Shown piece by piece: positions 10,951-23,466 of a stretch of 64,000 nucleotides of DNA. The notes under the pieces were generated by a model that made no database searches, was not told the DNA's origin, and saw only the letters and a program-made list of their open reading frames with translations. The stretch comes from Microthyrium microscopicum (Eukaryota; Ascomycota; Dothideomycetes; Microthyriales; Microthyriaceae). The stretch covers positions 728,163 through 792,162 of the forward strand of contig MU004241.1 in assembly GCA_010405405.1 (NCBI GenBank). The letters are read 5' to 3'. The first letter of the stretch is position 1, and the number at the start of each line of letters is the position of its first letter. Made by a program: the position numbers and the translations under genes.

Positions 10951-12147
10951 ATGAGTGGAGGATTTAATTTTGGCTTCAGCGGCGATGACTTTGATGAAGA
11001 TCATACCAATGATAGTCACGAAGCCCAATCTACACCAATGGAAACTGCCGATGCCGAGCCCACAGTAAAACCAATGGCTCACAAGCTACAGAATCTTGTA
11101 GGTACCTCATACACAAACAACGATCCCTTTCGATCGCCTTTGGAACAATGCTGATACTCTAAGATGGCCAAACTACCCCCCAAAATATCATGGAATACCA
11201 TCAAGATTGAGTCACCGAAAGGTAGCATCCTTTATCTGCCCAGGAGAGAGCTCTTTGACGTGCGTGTCCAAATCATGGCACAAGATGAAGATGTAGCAGG
11301 TGAAGTCAAGGTTCCAGGTCTTGACAATGCAGACATCCGGACGAATGTCTATGAGGGCGGATTCAAGAGCTGGGAATGTTCATTTGATTTGGCCAGGCTA
11401 CTTCTCGATCGTGGACCTAGAAAAGATATTGATGATCTATGTCGAGTGGATCATGTCATCGAAGTGAGTATCAGAACCGCATTTTTGTAAGAGAAAGCAC
11501 TAATTGGTCTATAGATGGGCTGTGGGACTGCTATTCCAGTATCAGTCTTGTTCCATTATGCCATCACACAAGCACTACCTCTGTACTTTACGTTCACAGA
11601 CTACAATCTCGAAGTCTTGGAGCTAGTCACACTCCCGAACTTGCTTCTTACCTTCGCCAGCACGCTACCTGCGAATTCCGAGGCCTTTCTTGACTCACAG
11701 AATCCACTAGCAAATCTCGGTTCAAACTCTGGAGGAGATCTAGAGATTACCGCGGCGCTAAAAGATTGTTTTGTCCAAACCTTGAGCACGATGCCTCTCA
11801 CTCTCACCTTTATATCCGGCTCTTGGTCTCCAGCAACGCCATTCCTCGACTTGATACCAACAAGCTCGCAAATGAACACCTTAGTTCTTGCTTCAGAAAC
11901 CATCTACTCCCCATCTGCTCTCAAAAGCTTTACCACCGCGCTCGTCGGTATGCTGAGAAGAGTTCGTATTGGAAAAGCCATGATAGCAGCCAAAAGGTTC
12001 TACTTTGGAGTTGGCGGTAGTATTGATGCTTTCAAGATTGAATGCTCGGAACAAGGAGCTGTCGGCTACGAAATTGAGAACCATAATGTCGATTTGGGAG
12101 AAGGAGAAGGAGTTCGACGATGCCTGCTGGAAGTTCAAATGCTTTAA
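10951..12147 (+). CDS. hpm1: Protein-histidine N-methyltransferase (Hpm1/METTL18 family)
   Basis: A SAM-dependent seven-beta-strand methyltransferase of 359 residues in three exons (10951-11097, 11164-11463, 11515-12147). The introns are 66 and 51 nt and both are phase 0. The second splice joins DHVIE to MGCGTAIP, which makes the SAM-binding glycine loop (motif I). The DYNLEVLE stretch is motif II/post I. The N terminus is the usual acidic, Gly/Phe-rich start (FNFGFSGDDFDED). Yeast Hpm1 (377 residues) and human METTL18 methylate one histidine of ribosomal protein uL3/Rpl3; the same role is inferred. Size and layout agree with the family. Confidence 0.9.
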
Positions 12148-12426
12148 TGCGAGCTGATTTGGGAGACTACCGACCGTTCTCCCAGCCTCAAACCGCCCCG
12201 GCAGTGCTGAATTGAGCCACAGTATCCTTCATCTCAACTTTCTCACTTGTTGATCGGTCTTTATACCTTCGAACAAGTCAAAATCACGTGATACTAAGAG
12301 AGCTTGACTTGATCGAAGTCAGCTTTCAAGGTCCGTACCTCGGACGCTTCTCAACCTCACTTTTCTTATAGCGCAAGCGCCAATCCAAGGACTTTTGTGA
12401 TACCGCATGATTCTCGCTGTCTCAAT

Positions 12427-13655
12427 ATGGCCAACGAAATTGATATCCATGACAGCTTTAGAAAATGGGTTATAAAGCATGGTGTGACTATTAATCCAGC
12501 TATCACGGCTCGGAACTTACCCGGAAAGGGATTTGGCATGGTGTCAGTCAAGCCCGTAAAGGTCAACCCACCACCAGCTTGTGCCTACCCAACAATGCTA
12601 ATTTTGCTTAGGCCGACGAAGTCTTGATAAAACTCCCTGTGGAAACACTGATCACTATCGACTCAACCTTTGCACAAGATTCGCGCATTCCAAGCAATAT
12701 TACCGTCCACAGCGCCCTCGCCACCGCCTGGACTCTCAACGCTGCCAGCCATGAAGACCGCAAACTCCAAGAATGGGAAGCCACCTGGCCATCTCGTGCG
12801 GACCTTGAATCCTACTCTCCTCTCTTCTGGCCTCCAGCCTCGCAAGATCGGCTCACGCCCGCTGGAAAGGTTTACCTAGCTGACGTACAGCGCAAGATTG
12901 CCAAAGACTGGGCAGAAATCAAGTCAACTATCACCGCTGCCGGCCAGTCAGAAGCTGACTATCGGTACTACTGGATGATGGTCAACACACGCTGCTTCTT
13001 CTGGAAATTTGCCAAGGCACATACTGCCGACTCTCCACCTAGTTCCGTCGATGAGTGCATGGCGCTATGTCCGTACGCTGACTACTTTAACCACGCGAGC
13101 TCTGGCTGTACATTTCGCGCAGAGCCCACGTACTGTGCCATCGTCGCAGATCGCGACTATCCAGCTGATGTGGAGATTAACATCTCATATGGAACGCACA
13201 ACAACGACATGCTACTAGTAGAATATGGTTTCCTGCTACAAAACAACTTACATGATCATATCAAACTTGATGCGCTACTATTGCCCAAATTCAATGAAAA
13301 ACAACGCACGCTGTTAACAGAACTAGGGTACTTGGGCGACTATGCACTAGATCGCGTAGAAGTATGCTTCCGCACGCGCATTGCCATGGCAGTTCTACTT
13401 CTACCAGCCCGTTTTGCGCAACGGTATGCGGAAACCGGCGAATTGAGCAAGAGCAGGCGCGTAGTTCTGGCAGACGGGATGGCGGATCTCTTACAAGAGT
13501 TGCAAGATGAGATCAATGCAGCATTGAAGGAAATCAAACGTGCAAAGGATGGGAGCTTGGCGGCTGATATGGTAAAGCGACGGTGGGAGGAGTGGAAGCG
13601 GATTGTCGATACCACCGAGGCTTGGGATGCCAGTGATAGCGATGATGAAGGTTGA
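12427..13655 (+). CDS. SET-domain lysine methyltransferase (RKM/Rubisco-LSMT type)
   Basis: About 392 residues in two exons. Exon 1 runs from the ATG at 12427 to 12561 (GTCAAC donor) or 12555 (GTAAAG donor). Exon 2 is 12612-13655. Both donors keep the frame. The first gives VKPVKADEVLIKLP, which fits the family's SET entry (xxIxxGExLlxIP) better; the second is the better splice consensus. Key SET motifs are visible: PYADYFNHASSG (the NH pair that contacts SAM) and ISYGTHNNDMLLVEYGF (the YGxxxN...YGF core). A Rubisco-LSMT-like helical C-terminal domain follows. Yeast relatives (Rkm enzymes, Efm1) methylate ribosomal proteins or elongation factors; the substrate here is not known. Confidence 0.85.
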
Positions 13656-16600
13656 ACAAGCAGACTACTCCGTAATTGCTGTGCTTGTGACTTTCCAGAG
13701 GAGTCGAGGGAACCATCCCCCTCTTCAAAAAGAGTCTATATTGCCGGACCGGTCGCGATAGACGACAAACGTCTAACTGCCCCTCTGAGCATTCATCAAA
13801 CCGGTATCACGTCCCACATGTACAACACCATCACCATAGAAACACCACCCACCAGGAACGAAAACCACAAGGCGACCACTCGCCCCCGCGTGTCTCCTCA
13901 CCAGACAACGCAAACCCAACACAACCCAACAAAACCCATCAAAAGCGGATTCTCGTGCATCTCCAACGCCAGCACAAAAGCCACCAACACCACCATCAAA
14001 CCCCCCCTTACCGCTCGCGATACATCATCAAACTATCGCCACTCCTGCGCAACATTGCAATCACCCAAGCCAAGTAACGCCACCTCCTCAAAATAGCAAT
14101 GCCACGAGTTTGATGCACTACCATGCCACGCGGCAGCCGCCAAACCTTTCTAAACGCCACCTACCTATAAGGATCTTGTCCCACCAACTTCAAGAAACCC
14201 CTCAACGCCACAAGGGATCTGTATGATGATGTATAAAAGAAAAAAGCCTCATCGGCGTGGTAAAGTGCCGACGAGGCTGAAACCCACAGGTTTCTGCACT
14301 TTCCGCAACACATGCACAACATACCGTTGACAGGTGTGCCCGCGCGCTCAGCGCACAAAGGAAAGAAATGCAGCAAGGAGAGAAAAAAAGGGTACATTGC
14401 AGATGCCGAGAGGCAGGGAAAAGGTGTGTTGTGTATCCAATATAGGAATACTTGTGTTGTAGCACTTTACAGGTGACAAGCAAGCACGTTCAAAGGATTG
14501 AAATATAAACAAGTTGCCCATCACAGGCAGTTGCAGTGCCGATCTCCGTTCGAAACGGAAATCGGTATTAATAGTGAGGCTGAAAATGGAAATGTGTATG
14601 AGTTGAGAAATGCAGTATATGGACTGGCTAGGTTCCATCGGCAAACTGTGTGTATGTGCTTTCTATGCGAACTAGGATCGTAGACAAGCCGCGAGAGATA
14701 TAGCGAATATCTGTTCAAACTGAGGCCTGGTACGATCAGGGATAAACAGCATCTCATTGGATTCCTTATGCCGAGAATCTGGGCAAAGAAAGTTTGCACC
14801 AGGTCTGCGGAATAATCACACCGAGCTGACAGGCTTCTGAAATGCTTCCATAGACATCCTTGCGTCTAGTTCTAGTAAAGAAAACACCGACGTAGGCGGG
14901 CACGCGATGCTTGTAAGTTTTGTTCACCAGATGAGGTCGGCATTTTGTAACCGCCGATATAACCAGCCACCAAGGATCTGCGACATCTGAGGCATTGCTC
15001 GACAGCCCACTTGCCGGATTGAATCAACGGGACCCTGAACCTTTTGGAGACGACGCGGGGAGGGCTTCAGGAGGGGTGAGGGGGGAAACATTGAGGCTTG
15101 AATGACAACATGGGTACGTTGTGTTTACCGCGGGAGTGCAAGAAGTTTTAGGCGGGTATAGCCGACAGTTGTGGATATGTTGCAATCGATATGCAAGGCT
15201 GTGGCGGTCAGAAAAGAGAATTATACATTAGCATTATTAGTATTTTGTTGTATAATGTTATGCCTGGAGGGATTGATTGGTGGTGGTACTGATTTCGAGG
15301 TTGATCACGGCATTTGTCGTTGGAATAAGAGGCGCGCGGCAATACTCGGTCGCGGTTCGGCGCCGGTGCATGAATGTCTTGAATGATGATAGACAGGAAC
15401 TCAGTTCAGATTTGGATCGATCTGCATTCAGATAATGACTGTTAGGACCGCGTCATTGTCTAAGGAATAAGTCGTGATTAAGAGACCGATATATCCCGGC
15501 ACTCGCCAACACGAAGATCAGAGCAGATTCCTATTCCTAGGAGGTAGGAATTTAAGGCCCATTTTGTCGGATGGCCGCGTCTTGCAGGAGGTTGATCCCG
15601 ATTCCCGAAAGGTATAATTGTTCCGCGGTGTAGGGCCAGTGGAAAAGCTTGATATCAAATTGGTCGGCAACATGATGCAAGGCTGGCGTAGGCTTGCAGA
15701 GAGTAACAAGAGGACGCGTGGAAAAAGTCTTGGCTTCCATCGGCTTGCAGTGAGGTGCAGCAGTTTCCCCAGACAGGCTGGTGGAAAGTGGCCTTGAGGC
15801 TTGAGCGTGGAGGTTTCCGACTCTTTTGGGAGGTCAGCAGGGCCCAGATGTCCAGGGTACAAGGGTCGAACTGCCAATGGGCCAACGGCGTCTATTCATG
15901 CACTACGAACCACGAGGACGGTTGGAGACGTAGAGTTATGCGATGCATCATGGCATTTGACCAGTTTGCGCAGCATCAGGCTGTAGCTGCAAAATTTGCC
16001 ATGCCCTCCACCAATGTTGCAAACAAAGATCTGGTCGCTGACTGTAAAAACTGTAATAAGCAAAAGTGAGGCTGTATTATGCCATTCTTATCGCCTATTA
16101 AACCATTTTGCAGAGTTAGTGATGTCACTGGAGATTTTATAACTTGAAGTTGTGATACTTGCCAAGTGGCAATGAATCAGGACAAATATCAAGATGGCAC
16201 GTTGTGATGTTCACTGGGCGAGACCCACTAGGGAAACACACAAACATGGAGGCTTATAGAAATATGAAATTTAGGGAGTTTGTGGACATTCAGCTGAACT
16301 GACAAGGTGCGCCGCAAAGGATAGAAAATGACTTTAGGTGTTGAATTTGGTGCTCTAGAGCGAGGTCGGTGAATCGGTGCGGAAAAGACCGATGGGCAGA
16401 TCTTGGCAGTTCTTTGGGTGTAAATTGTTTGGAAGCTTGGCGGACGGCTAGTAGGCAGTTGCGCGCCAAAGCCTGGCAAATGGGACTGCAAAGGTGAGGG
16501 GGGCTCTTTCCCTCTCAATTGAGAGTCAAGACTCGGTGAGTCGGGCAGAGGACGGAAAGTGCAGGCCACACACGGCGGAAAGCACGATCATTGCTTTGGG

Positions 16601-17714
16601 CAGGAGACATGGGCTGGGATGGGCACTACTACTGGGCACTGGGCACTGGGCACTACTGAACAGGCAAGCGCGGGCACGCTCAAAGGGCAACTGCAATGGA
16701 TCACTGGACTGGTTATGCATCACCGCATTGGGCAACATGTACTCTACAGCATATTGCGCTTACTATTTTGCTTGAACAAATTGAGTAAGAAAATGCTGCG
16801 GGCTTAGATCTAGAGTAAGTAGCGATTGGGCATTGGCCAGAGTCGTCATAATTAATGTGAACTGAATTCGTAAACATTAGTATAGTAGTAAGTAGTAATA
16901 ATAACAACATGATGTATGCCATTGCGCAGCCCTCCTTCTAAGTTCTCACTCACAAATAGATCACGTTGCTGTCTTGCCCAGAGTTACGGTTCTACCACTC
17001 ACAGTTGACAAGCTCCACATTCTGCTGTATGCGGATTTAGGGGACGTGAAATCCAGTGTCCCACAGTCAAAAGTTGCACTGTCCCAGCATACAGCCTCAA
17101 AAGCTAGTCGAGCCAACTGCAAGTCTAGATTTACAGTGTCCCGCCAAAACAAACCCATAAGACTCACAGAGCGCATATTTCTCCCTCGTCCAGCCAGACC
17201 AGCCAGACCAGCCAAAATCACTCCCTAGACAGCTTTGACAGCCCAAAGAACCAGACCCAAGACCTAGCGACAGGACCATCATCCGCTCCCAGCCTGAGCG
17301 TGCGTGAAACAAGTCAAAACGGGCCTACTTGCCTGCCAACCTGCCTATTGCTTCTCCGCCATCCTTGAACTTATTGCACATCAACAAATCTCGCTTCCCA
17401 CCTCCAACCTCTCCACCACCTCCTCCGCCAAACATCAACATTAACTTGCCTGTTTTCCCCTCACCTACCACTGTCCTATTCGCTCCTCCCTTATCTTCAC
17501 TGTCCGCGCTTTCCTCTCGTCATTTCTCCACCAAAACTACCTACCAACCCTCACCTAGCCAGACAACCCCCCATATAAGCGCCTCTCCTGAAATCACCTC
17601 CTCGAATCCTACAAGTCACAACAACAACATTCCATATCGAAGACCTAGCAATCATTGCTGTTACCGTCACCTCTCCTAAACCTGTCACTCGTAAAATCTC
17701 ACACAAACTTCACC
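13656..17714. other. 4 kb gene-free region upstream of grr1
   Basis: No protein gene recognised on either strand. The left part (13800-14160) is A/C-rich and low in complexity. The middle (14.2-16.9 kb) has ordinary composition. A 7-bp tandem (GGGCACT) lies at 16621-16654 and a 9-bp tandem (CCAGCCAGA) near 17190-17214. The right end (about 17.3-17.7 kb) is C/T-rich with no ATG from 17032 to 17714, which is what a long 5' leader of grr1 would look like. A non-coding transcript or a spliced leader is possible. Confidence 0.5.
14246..14277. other. Hairpin with 11-bp stem
   Basis: GCCTCATCGGC at 14246-14256 pairs with GCCGACGAGGC at 14267-14277 with one mismatch, around a 10-nt loop. No neighbouring gene explains it; function unknown. 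Confidence 0.4.
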
Positions 17715-19917
17715 ATGGACGCCAGTATAGTGATGGTTGAACGACAACCCCGTTCCCAAAACCGCAGACTTTCCAATAGCCAATATGCTTCTTCCGCTTC
17801 CACCTCCCCCGAACGCGGTCCAGACGACGATAACGATTCTTTTATGCTCCAGCAAAACGATTCCGTGTCCTCCCTCGCTTGCTCAGACTTTGACGAGCTA
17901 AGCGATTCAATGCTACGAGAAATGGAAGAGCGATGCCGTCTTTCGCCAATCAGCAGATTACCTGCAGAACTCATGATTGCAATCTTCCAAAAACTGCCAA
18001 AGACTAGTGATCTAAAGAACTGCATGATGGTTTCAAGAGAATGGGCGAGAAACAGCGTTGGTCTTCTCTGGCATCGACCCGCCACTGGAAGCTGGGAAGC
18101 CATTCACTCGGTTTCTCAGACATTACACAACACACAAACGACTTTTGACTACGATCATCTTGTCAAGCGGCTCAATTTGTCTAGTCTAGGTCCACATGTG
18201 AGCGATGGGACGTTGCTGCCATTTCGTTCCTGCAAACGAATTGAACGCTTGACATTAACCAACTGCTCCAAGTTGACCGATTTTAGCGTGGCTAAAGTCA
18301 TTGATGGAAATCGGAGCTTAGCTGCGTTAGATGTGACAGGAATTGATGGTATTACTGATATCACCATGGACGCTGTAGCTCAAAACTGCTACCGCCTACA
18401 GGGACTCAACATCACCAACTGCTTGCGTATTTCCAACGAAAAACTGGAAGCAATTGCCACATCCTGCCGACATTTGAAGCGCGTAAGTTATCTAGCTCAA
18501 CTCATGTAATTAAACTAATGCAATGCAGCTCAAATTCAACGGATGTGCGCAAATCACAGACAAGTCGGTAATTGCATTTGCTCGAAACTGTCGCCAGCTT
18601 CTGGAAATTGATTTGGCGGATTGTCGGCGCTTGGAAAACGATGCAGTCACGGCATTGATCAGCGAGGGGATGCACTTGCGCGAGTTGCGTCTCACCCACT
18701 GCCAACAAATCTCAGATACTGCATTCTCAAACTTGCCATATGGAGCTACCTATGAGAGCTTGCGCATTCTCGACCTTACTGGATGTGTCGAATTACAGGA
18801 TGCTGGTGTTCACCGAATTATCGAGGCAGCCCCGCGTCTGCGTAACTTGGTTCTTGCAAAGTGCCGCCAGATAACGGATCGGGCTATCACAGCGATCACC
18901 AAATTGGGAAAGAGCCTGCACTTCATCCATCTTGGTCATTGCGCCCGCATCACAGACGCGGGAGTAATCCAGCTTGTGCGACTTTGCAACCGCATTCGAT
19001 ATATTGACTTGGCCTGTTGCACCAATCTGACCGACCATTCCGTTACCCAACTAGCAACCCTGCCAAAGTTAAAGCGAATTGGTCTGGTCAAATGCGGAAA
19101 TATCACGGATGTTAGCATCTATGCTCTATCCAAGCCGCGCCAGCCTGGCATGCAGCCTGTTTCGCCTGGCTCAGGAACACCAAGTTCTCTAGAGCGTGTT
19201 CATTTGAGTTACTGCATCAATCTAACTCTAGATGGCATTACTTCCCTACTGAACAACTGCCCTCGATTGTCCCATTTGAGTTTGACAGGGGTTCAAGAGT
19301 TTCTGCGAGACGATCTTCTCCATTTCTGCCGACCAGCGCCTAGAGGTAAGCAGCCATTGTCACTTTGCATCTTAGCCGATTCTAACATTCTTTTAGAGTT
19401 TACAGAGCATCAGCGAAACTTCTTTTGTGTCTTCTCTGGCAACAATGTTGCGCGACTCAAGGAATATCTCTTAGAACAGCAGGAAAATGCTCAGAATATT
19501 GACCCGGATTTACAAGCGACTCAATTTGGTGGGCCGACGATGTTGATCCCCCCTCCACCTGCCGTCTCTGGGCCTCTACCCCAACCAACTCATATCCCGC
19601 CTCCACCTCCGGCCCCACCAGCGCCTCCCGCTCTTCCTATCCATCAGAATATGGGAAATCTTGCTATCCTTCCTATGGGACAGCCGGGTTCAACTCTAGT
19701 GCCGGGTTTGAGGCAGAATAGTTTACCTCGATTGCGGATTCCACCAGCTCGAGAACTTGGACCAAACGGTACTCCTCCTTCAATGAGCCCAACCAATGAT
19801 GCACCACTTTCAGTTGATGAAGGTGAAGAATTCATTGACTTTCCCGAAATAGAACCAGCGCCGCAACCTGATCGCGAAGGTGGACGAAGCATCCAACGAA
19901 GAAGAAGCATACGGTAA
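17715..19917 (+). CDS. grr1: F-box/LRR protein, SCF ubiquitin-ligase specificity factor Grr1/GrrA
   Basis: A 701-residue protein in three exons: 17715-18482, 18529-19345 and 19397-19917. The F-box is at about residues 77-123 (SPISRLPAELMIAIFQKLP...LWHRP) and would bind Skp1. It is followed by about a dozen cysteine-containing leucine-rich repeats (LTLTNCSKLTDFSV, DLAGC/DLTGC types) that bind phosphorylated substrates. After the repeats comes the Grr1-type REFTEHQRNFFCVFSG stretch, formed only when the 51-nt intron 19346-19396 is removed. The tail is proline-rich (PPPPPAPPAPP near 405) and ends in Arg/Ser. In yeast Grr1 destroys G1 cyclins and links glucose signals to the cell cycle; Aspergillus GrrA is needed for ascospore formation. 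Start context CACC-ATG-G is strong. Confidence 0.93.
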
Positions 19918-21346
19918 TTGCGATGTTCTTGGAAGAACAAGTTTCATGTTCTTCCAGAAGCGCACTGTTACATGTCCAACTCACGTTTTTGGCCCGGACC
20001 TTCAACTGTCGCCAATTATAAACACACGAATACATTATGTTTGAGGTTTTGGCCACATATATGCCACTTCATCTGATGGCATAAATATTGTGGTCTACCC
20101 ATAGTATGTTTCCATCCACGTTATCCAACGGCTTTTCCGCATCTCACCATTGGTCTTCAAAAATGCATATAGCGCACCCTCAGCATTCCTCATCTCTGGC
20201 CCTGGACCTTCAAACCAACTCACATACATTCGGTGCTACGGCAGTCCAGCATGTAGACCATGCTTTGTGCTCATTTCAGCATCATACACCTTCGCTTCTT
20301 GTCAAATATTAGTGGCTCTGTCCACCATACGACACGTTCTTTTTCTTTTACTCTTATGTTTGTGTAGAGTCCTCTGGCTCAAAAGCGTTGTTGGCAGCAT
20401 TGTTCATACCCCTTGTATCTGAAGTATTTCGATTTCTTTTTTTGCCGTTGCACGGGCCGCTCTCGACGACTGTGGATACAGAATATCTCAATGATTTGCA
20501 TTATTTGAACGCTGTTCAACGATTATCCGATATTGGACTGCATTCATGTCTTGGATGCTTATGTTGATTATGATGGCCATGTTAATGATTACGGAATTAC
20601 CTATCCAAAGTAGATAGCCTTGAAGATGAATTACACACCTCTCCTGAACTCACATCATTACCACTTTTGAACTTACAACTATGGTGTTCACTTGATTTCT
20701 TTTAGATTGGTGCTACAACATTTCTTGTGAAGTGATGTCGTGCAGCACATCCCTGTTGCGATATCTCCCCTGCCAAGTTGGTTTAAACTTGCATGCTGTG
20801 CCTGAATGTATTCGGTCATATTATCCACTTCTAAAAGTTCAGGCTGCGGAAAAAAAAGTGGCATGGGAGATAAGAAAGGTCGATCTTTTGAGAGATCTGT
20901 CCTGCGTCATCTTGATGTTTCAAGTTTGTCCTTCGCTTAATCGGGTTGGAGTGGCTGTGTGCGAATCCTGCTCATTGGGGTGCCGAGATAAGCGCGTGGT
21001 TGAGCTGTTGGGACTCGGGAGGGTGAGCAATAATGGGAATTCATGTTGATTGTTCGAGTCCATTTTTCAAAGCGATCGTGGAGTATTGCTAGTTTTGAAA
21101 AGAACGGGGATTAAATAATATTTGTCTGAATAGCGAAACTAAGGAGCTCTGTAGATGAGGAGCTTCAAGCTCCGCCAACCCTCTCCAAAATGCACAATCT
21201 CCATCTCCAACTCCCTCAGCCTCGTGCTCCCGTGAGGCCGCCCACATATCAGAACGAATAAATTCATGTCTACAATAATAAGCTCGTCATCATAACTCCT
21301 TACGGATTTCACATGCAATCGCACAATCACACCGCAGCTTGCGCAT
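19918..21346. other. Intergenic spacer grr1 / Rad51-like
   Basis: No gene recognised. The left part should be the grr1 3' UTR and the right part the promoter of the Rad51-like gene. The sequence has no repeat or RNA gene that I can see. Confidence 0.4.
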
Positions 21347-22435
21347 ATGGACGGACCCGCACCGCCAGTTCTTGCCATCAATGAACTGCCCATTGCGCTG
21401 GCCCGAACACGGTCATTGACCCGCACACCGACCGGGTGCATTCCGATTGACGAAATTCTTCATGGTGGTGTTGAGTCTGGTCGCATCGTCTGTCTAAGCG
21501 GCGCGACAGGTGTTGGCAAATCTGCAGTATGTCCGCTCCTCGGATGGTCTATCATTGCTGAATAAATTGTAGTTGGTACTACAAGTCCTCGTACGAGCTC
21601 TCATTGCAAAACCACGCGCTCAAGCACTCGTGCTGGACGCAGTCGGTGGTTTTGACGTAGTGCGTCTAGAAAGCATAGTCCAGGCTGCCGGTGCGGATGC
21701 GGACGATGTTTTAGGTCGAGTGCGGATTGTAAGGGTGTTTGATTTCGTGGGCGTGCAGGAGGCTGTTGACGAATTGAAGGCTGGCTTAATGGCGCCGGTG
21801 GCGAAGACTAGGCGGAGAGACGGGAGAGTGCTGGATTCTGAGGATGAGGAGTCTGATGAAGAGGAGGAGGGACGGGTGGAGATGGTGGTGCTGGATAATT
21901 TGACGAGTGTGGTTGGGCCGTTGTTGAAGAGCAACTATATCCAGGGTTAGTATCGTAGGTCTGAGATTGCATTGAGCTAACTGGAATTGTAGCGCAGGCG
22001 GTGCTGGGGACGTTTATGCGTGGATTGGCGGAGTTGACGAGAAAGTTTGGGCTGACTACGCTGGTTATCAATGGTGTTGTTATGCCGCGGATTCGACAGT
22101 TGCCAGATCAGGGGGGACTGAACCCAACGGCTAGAGTTCAAGAGCCATCACCATCAATATTTGCAGCAAACACGGTGCGACCGGCGCTAGGTCGATCCTT
22201 TGCTCATTATCTCGACCTGCATTTGCTGCTGAGCGTTCTTCCTAAGAGCGAGCGGGACGCCAGAATCGTGTATGGTGGAAACAAAGGAGACGACTCCAAA
22301 GAACGAGGCCAGTCCATGGGCACTGCTGAGATGGTCAACGTAGTTGAAGTCTTAGCCGATAGGTATAGCGATCGAACGCGGCAGTGGACGGCATTCAGAA
22401 TCGAAGAAGGGATAGAGCTCAACAGCGTATTTTGA
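21347..22435 (+). CDS. Rad51-family paralog (RecA-fold ATPase)
   Basis: A 331-residue protein in three exons (21347-21526, 21573-21945, 21993-22435; introns 46 and 47 nt). The entry TGCIPIDEILHGGVESGRIVCLSG is the usual Rad51/RecA lead-in. Walker A is GATGVGKS at 52-59. A hydrophobic strand MVVLDNL (about 164-170) is Walker B. An acidic insert (about 148-160) separates it from the preceding strand. It lacks the N-terminal helix-hairpin-helix of Rad51 itself, so it is a paralog of the Rad55/Rad57/XRCC2/RAD51D set that helps load Rad51 in homologous recombination. Which paralog cannot be settled by eye. Its stop is 59 bp from the end of the convergent NDUFS5 gene. Confidence 0.75.
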
Positions 22436-22494
22436 ACTCATAATCAAAATCGAGTAAACATCGTTGATGACATGAAATACTGGCATTCATTTCT

Positions 22495-23050
22495 CTACTG
22501 GTTTTCAATCTTCTTGTACGGTAGCCACCTTGGGACCTTGAGATTCTTCTCTTCCATGGTCGCCTCAATCACACCTAACCGCCGAATTTCGCCCGCTGTC
22601 TTCTTCTTCATCTCGGGGTGTTCTGCCTCCCATTTCCGATATGCTTGTGTGAGTTTGCCTATCCGCTCGGCCTATTGTTATTTGTATGATTAGCAGCGGT
22701 CGTAACTGGAGATTGTGGAGGATTCGGACCTCTTTTTTGTGATGTAGGCATTCGTGGTAATCTTCAAAAGCGGGTACGCATTTCTCGGCGCCTTTGTTGG
22801 TGTCGCCGGAGGTGTTTAGGACGTAGCAAGCCATGACTTCTTGCCAGAAGACGAAACAAGGGGTCGAGCCTAGAGTAAAAGAGGTGTTTGTTAGCGATTG
22901 CCTCAATATAATGGTTCAATGCTGGCTGTGTTGAGCGGAAGAACATGCGCTTTGACGGCCATTGTGGAGCCACGAAGCGCGGTTGTCTTTTCAATTCGAT
23001 CCGGGGTAAGGTAGGTTCTCACCTCCTTTGATACCGTATCCTGAAGCCAT
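22495..23050 (-). CDS. NDUFS5: NADH dehydrogenase (complex I) 15 kDa subunit NDUFS5-like
   Basis: Three exons, 23050-23023 (28 nt), 22869-22730 and 22671-22495, make a 114-residue protein. The twin CX9C motif is intact: C14-C24 and C40-C50 (TPCFVFWQEVMACYV, KCVPAFEDYHECL). It would be imported into the mitochondrial intermembrane space by the Mia40 relay and fold as a coiled-coil helix-coiled-coil helix accessory subunit of respiratory complex I. The C terminus is Lys-rich and ends WLPYKKIENQ. The tiny first exon (MASGYGIKGG) and 153-nt first intron make the gene easy to miss. All splice sites are GT-AG, and the frame closes exactly. Confidence 0.88.
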
Positions 23051-23466
23051 GGTTGACAGTGTTGTATGGGAATTTTGAGCTGTGAACAATGAGTCGAGGT
23101 TGGAGATGGAGCTCGGAAATGGCTTCAACACCTGATGGCCCGAGCGTTTGAGGTGGACACAGAAGGCCAACGACAACCACTGACTTGATAACTCGATATC
23201 AATGCCCAGACAAGTTTATGCTTATGGTCAACATGCAAGGCAATGTGTTTAACTGTCCACTTGCCTTGTGGGCTTTTTGCTTGTTGACAGGGGCATCTTG
23301 ATGCCGCCTAAATCCTGCTGCGTCATGATCAACTCCAAGTAATCTCTAGGCGCGCGAGCCGCTGAAACCCCAACTATTCTCTTCCCCTTTCACCATGTTC
23401 GCGTCGTGAGAATCTTTCGTCCTATCCGACACTCTTTACTGGATCATTGGGGGGTACTATAGAGCC
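23051..23466. promoter_or_regulatory. Divergent promoter, NDUFS5 (-) and MFS transporter (+)
   Basis: A 416-bp head-to-head spacer. No gene; no TATA box or named operator stands out. Confidence 0.4.

Noticed and set aside
15518-15877. 119-codon minus-strand frame in the gap before grr1
   Set aside because: Low-complexity Pro/Ser/Arg composition, no homology pattern, no splice support.
17329-17679. 116-codon frame before grr1
   Set aside because: It has no ATG and is the translation of a C/T-rich leader.
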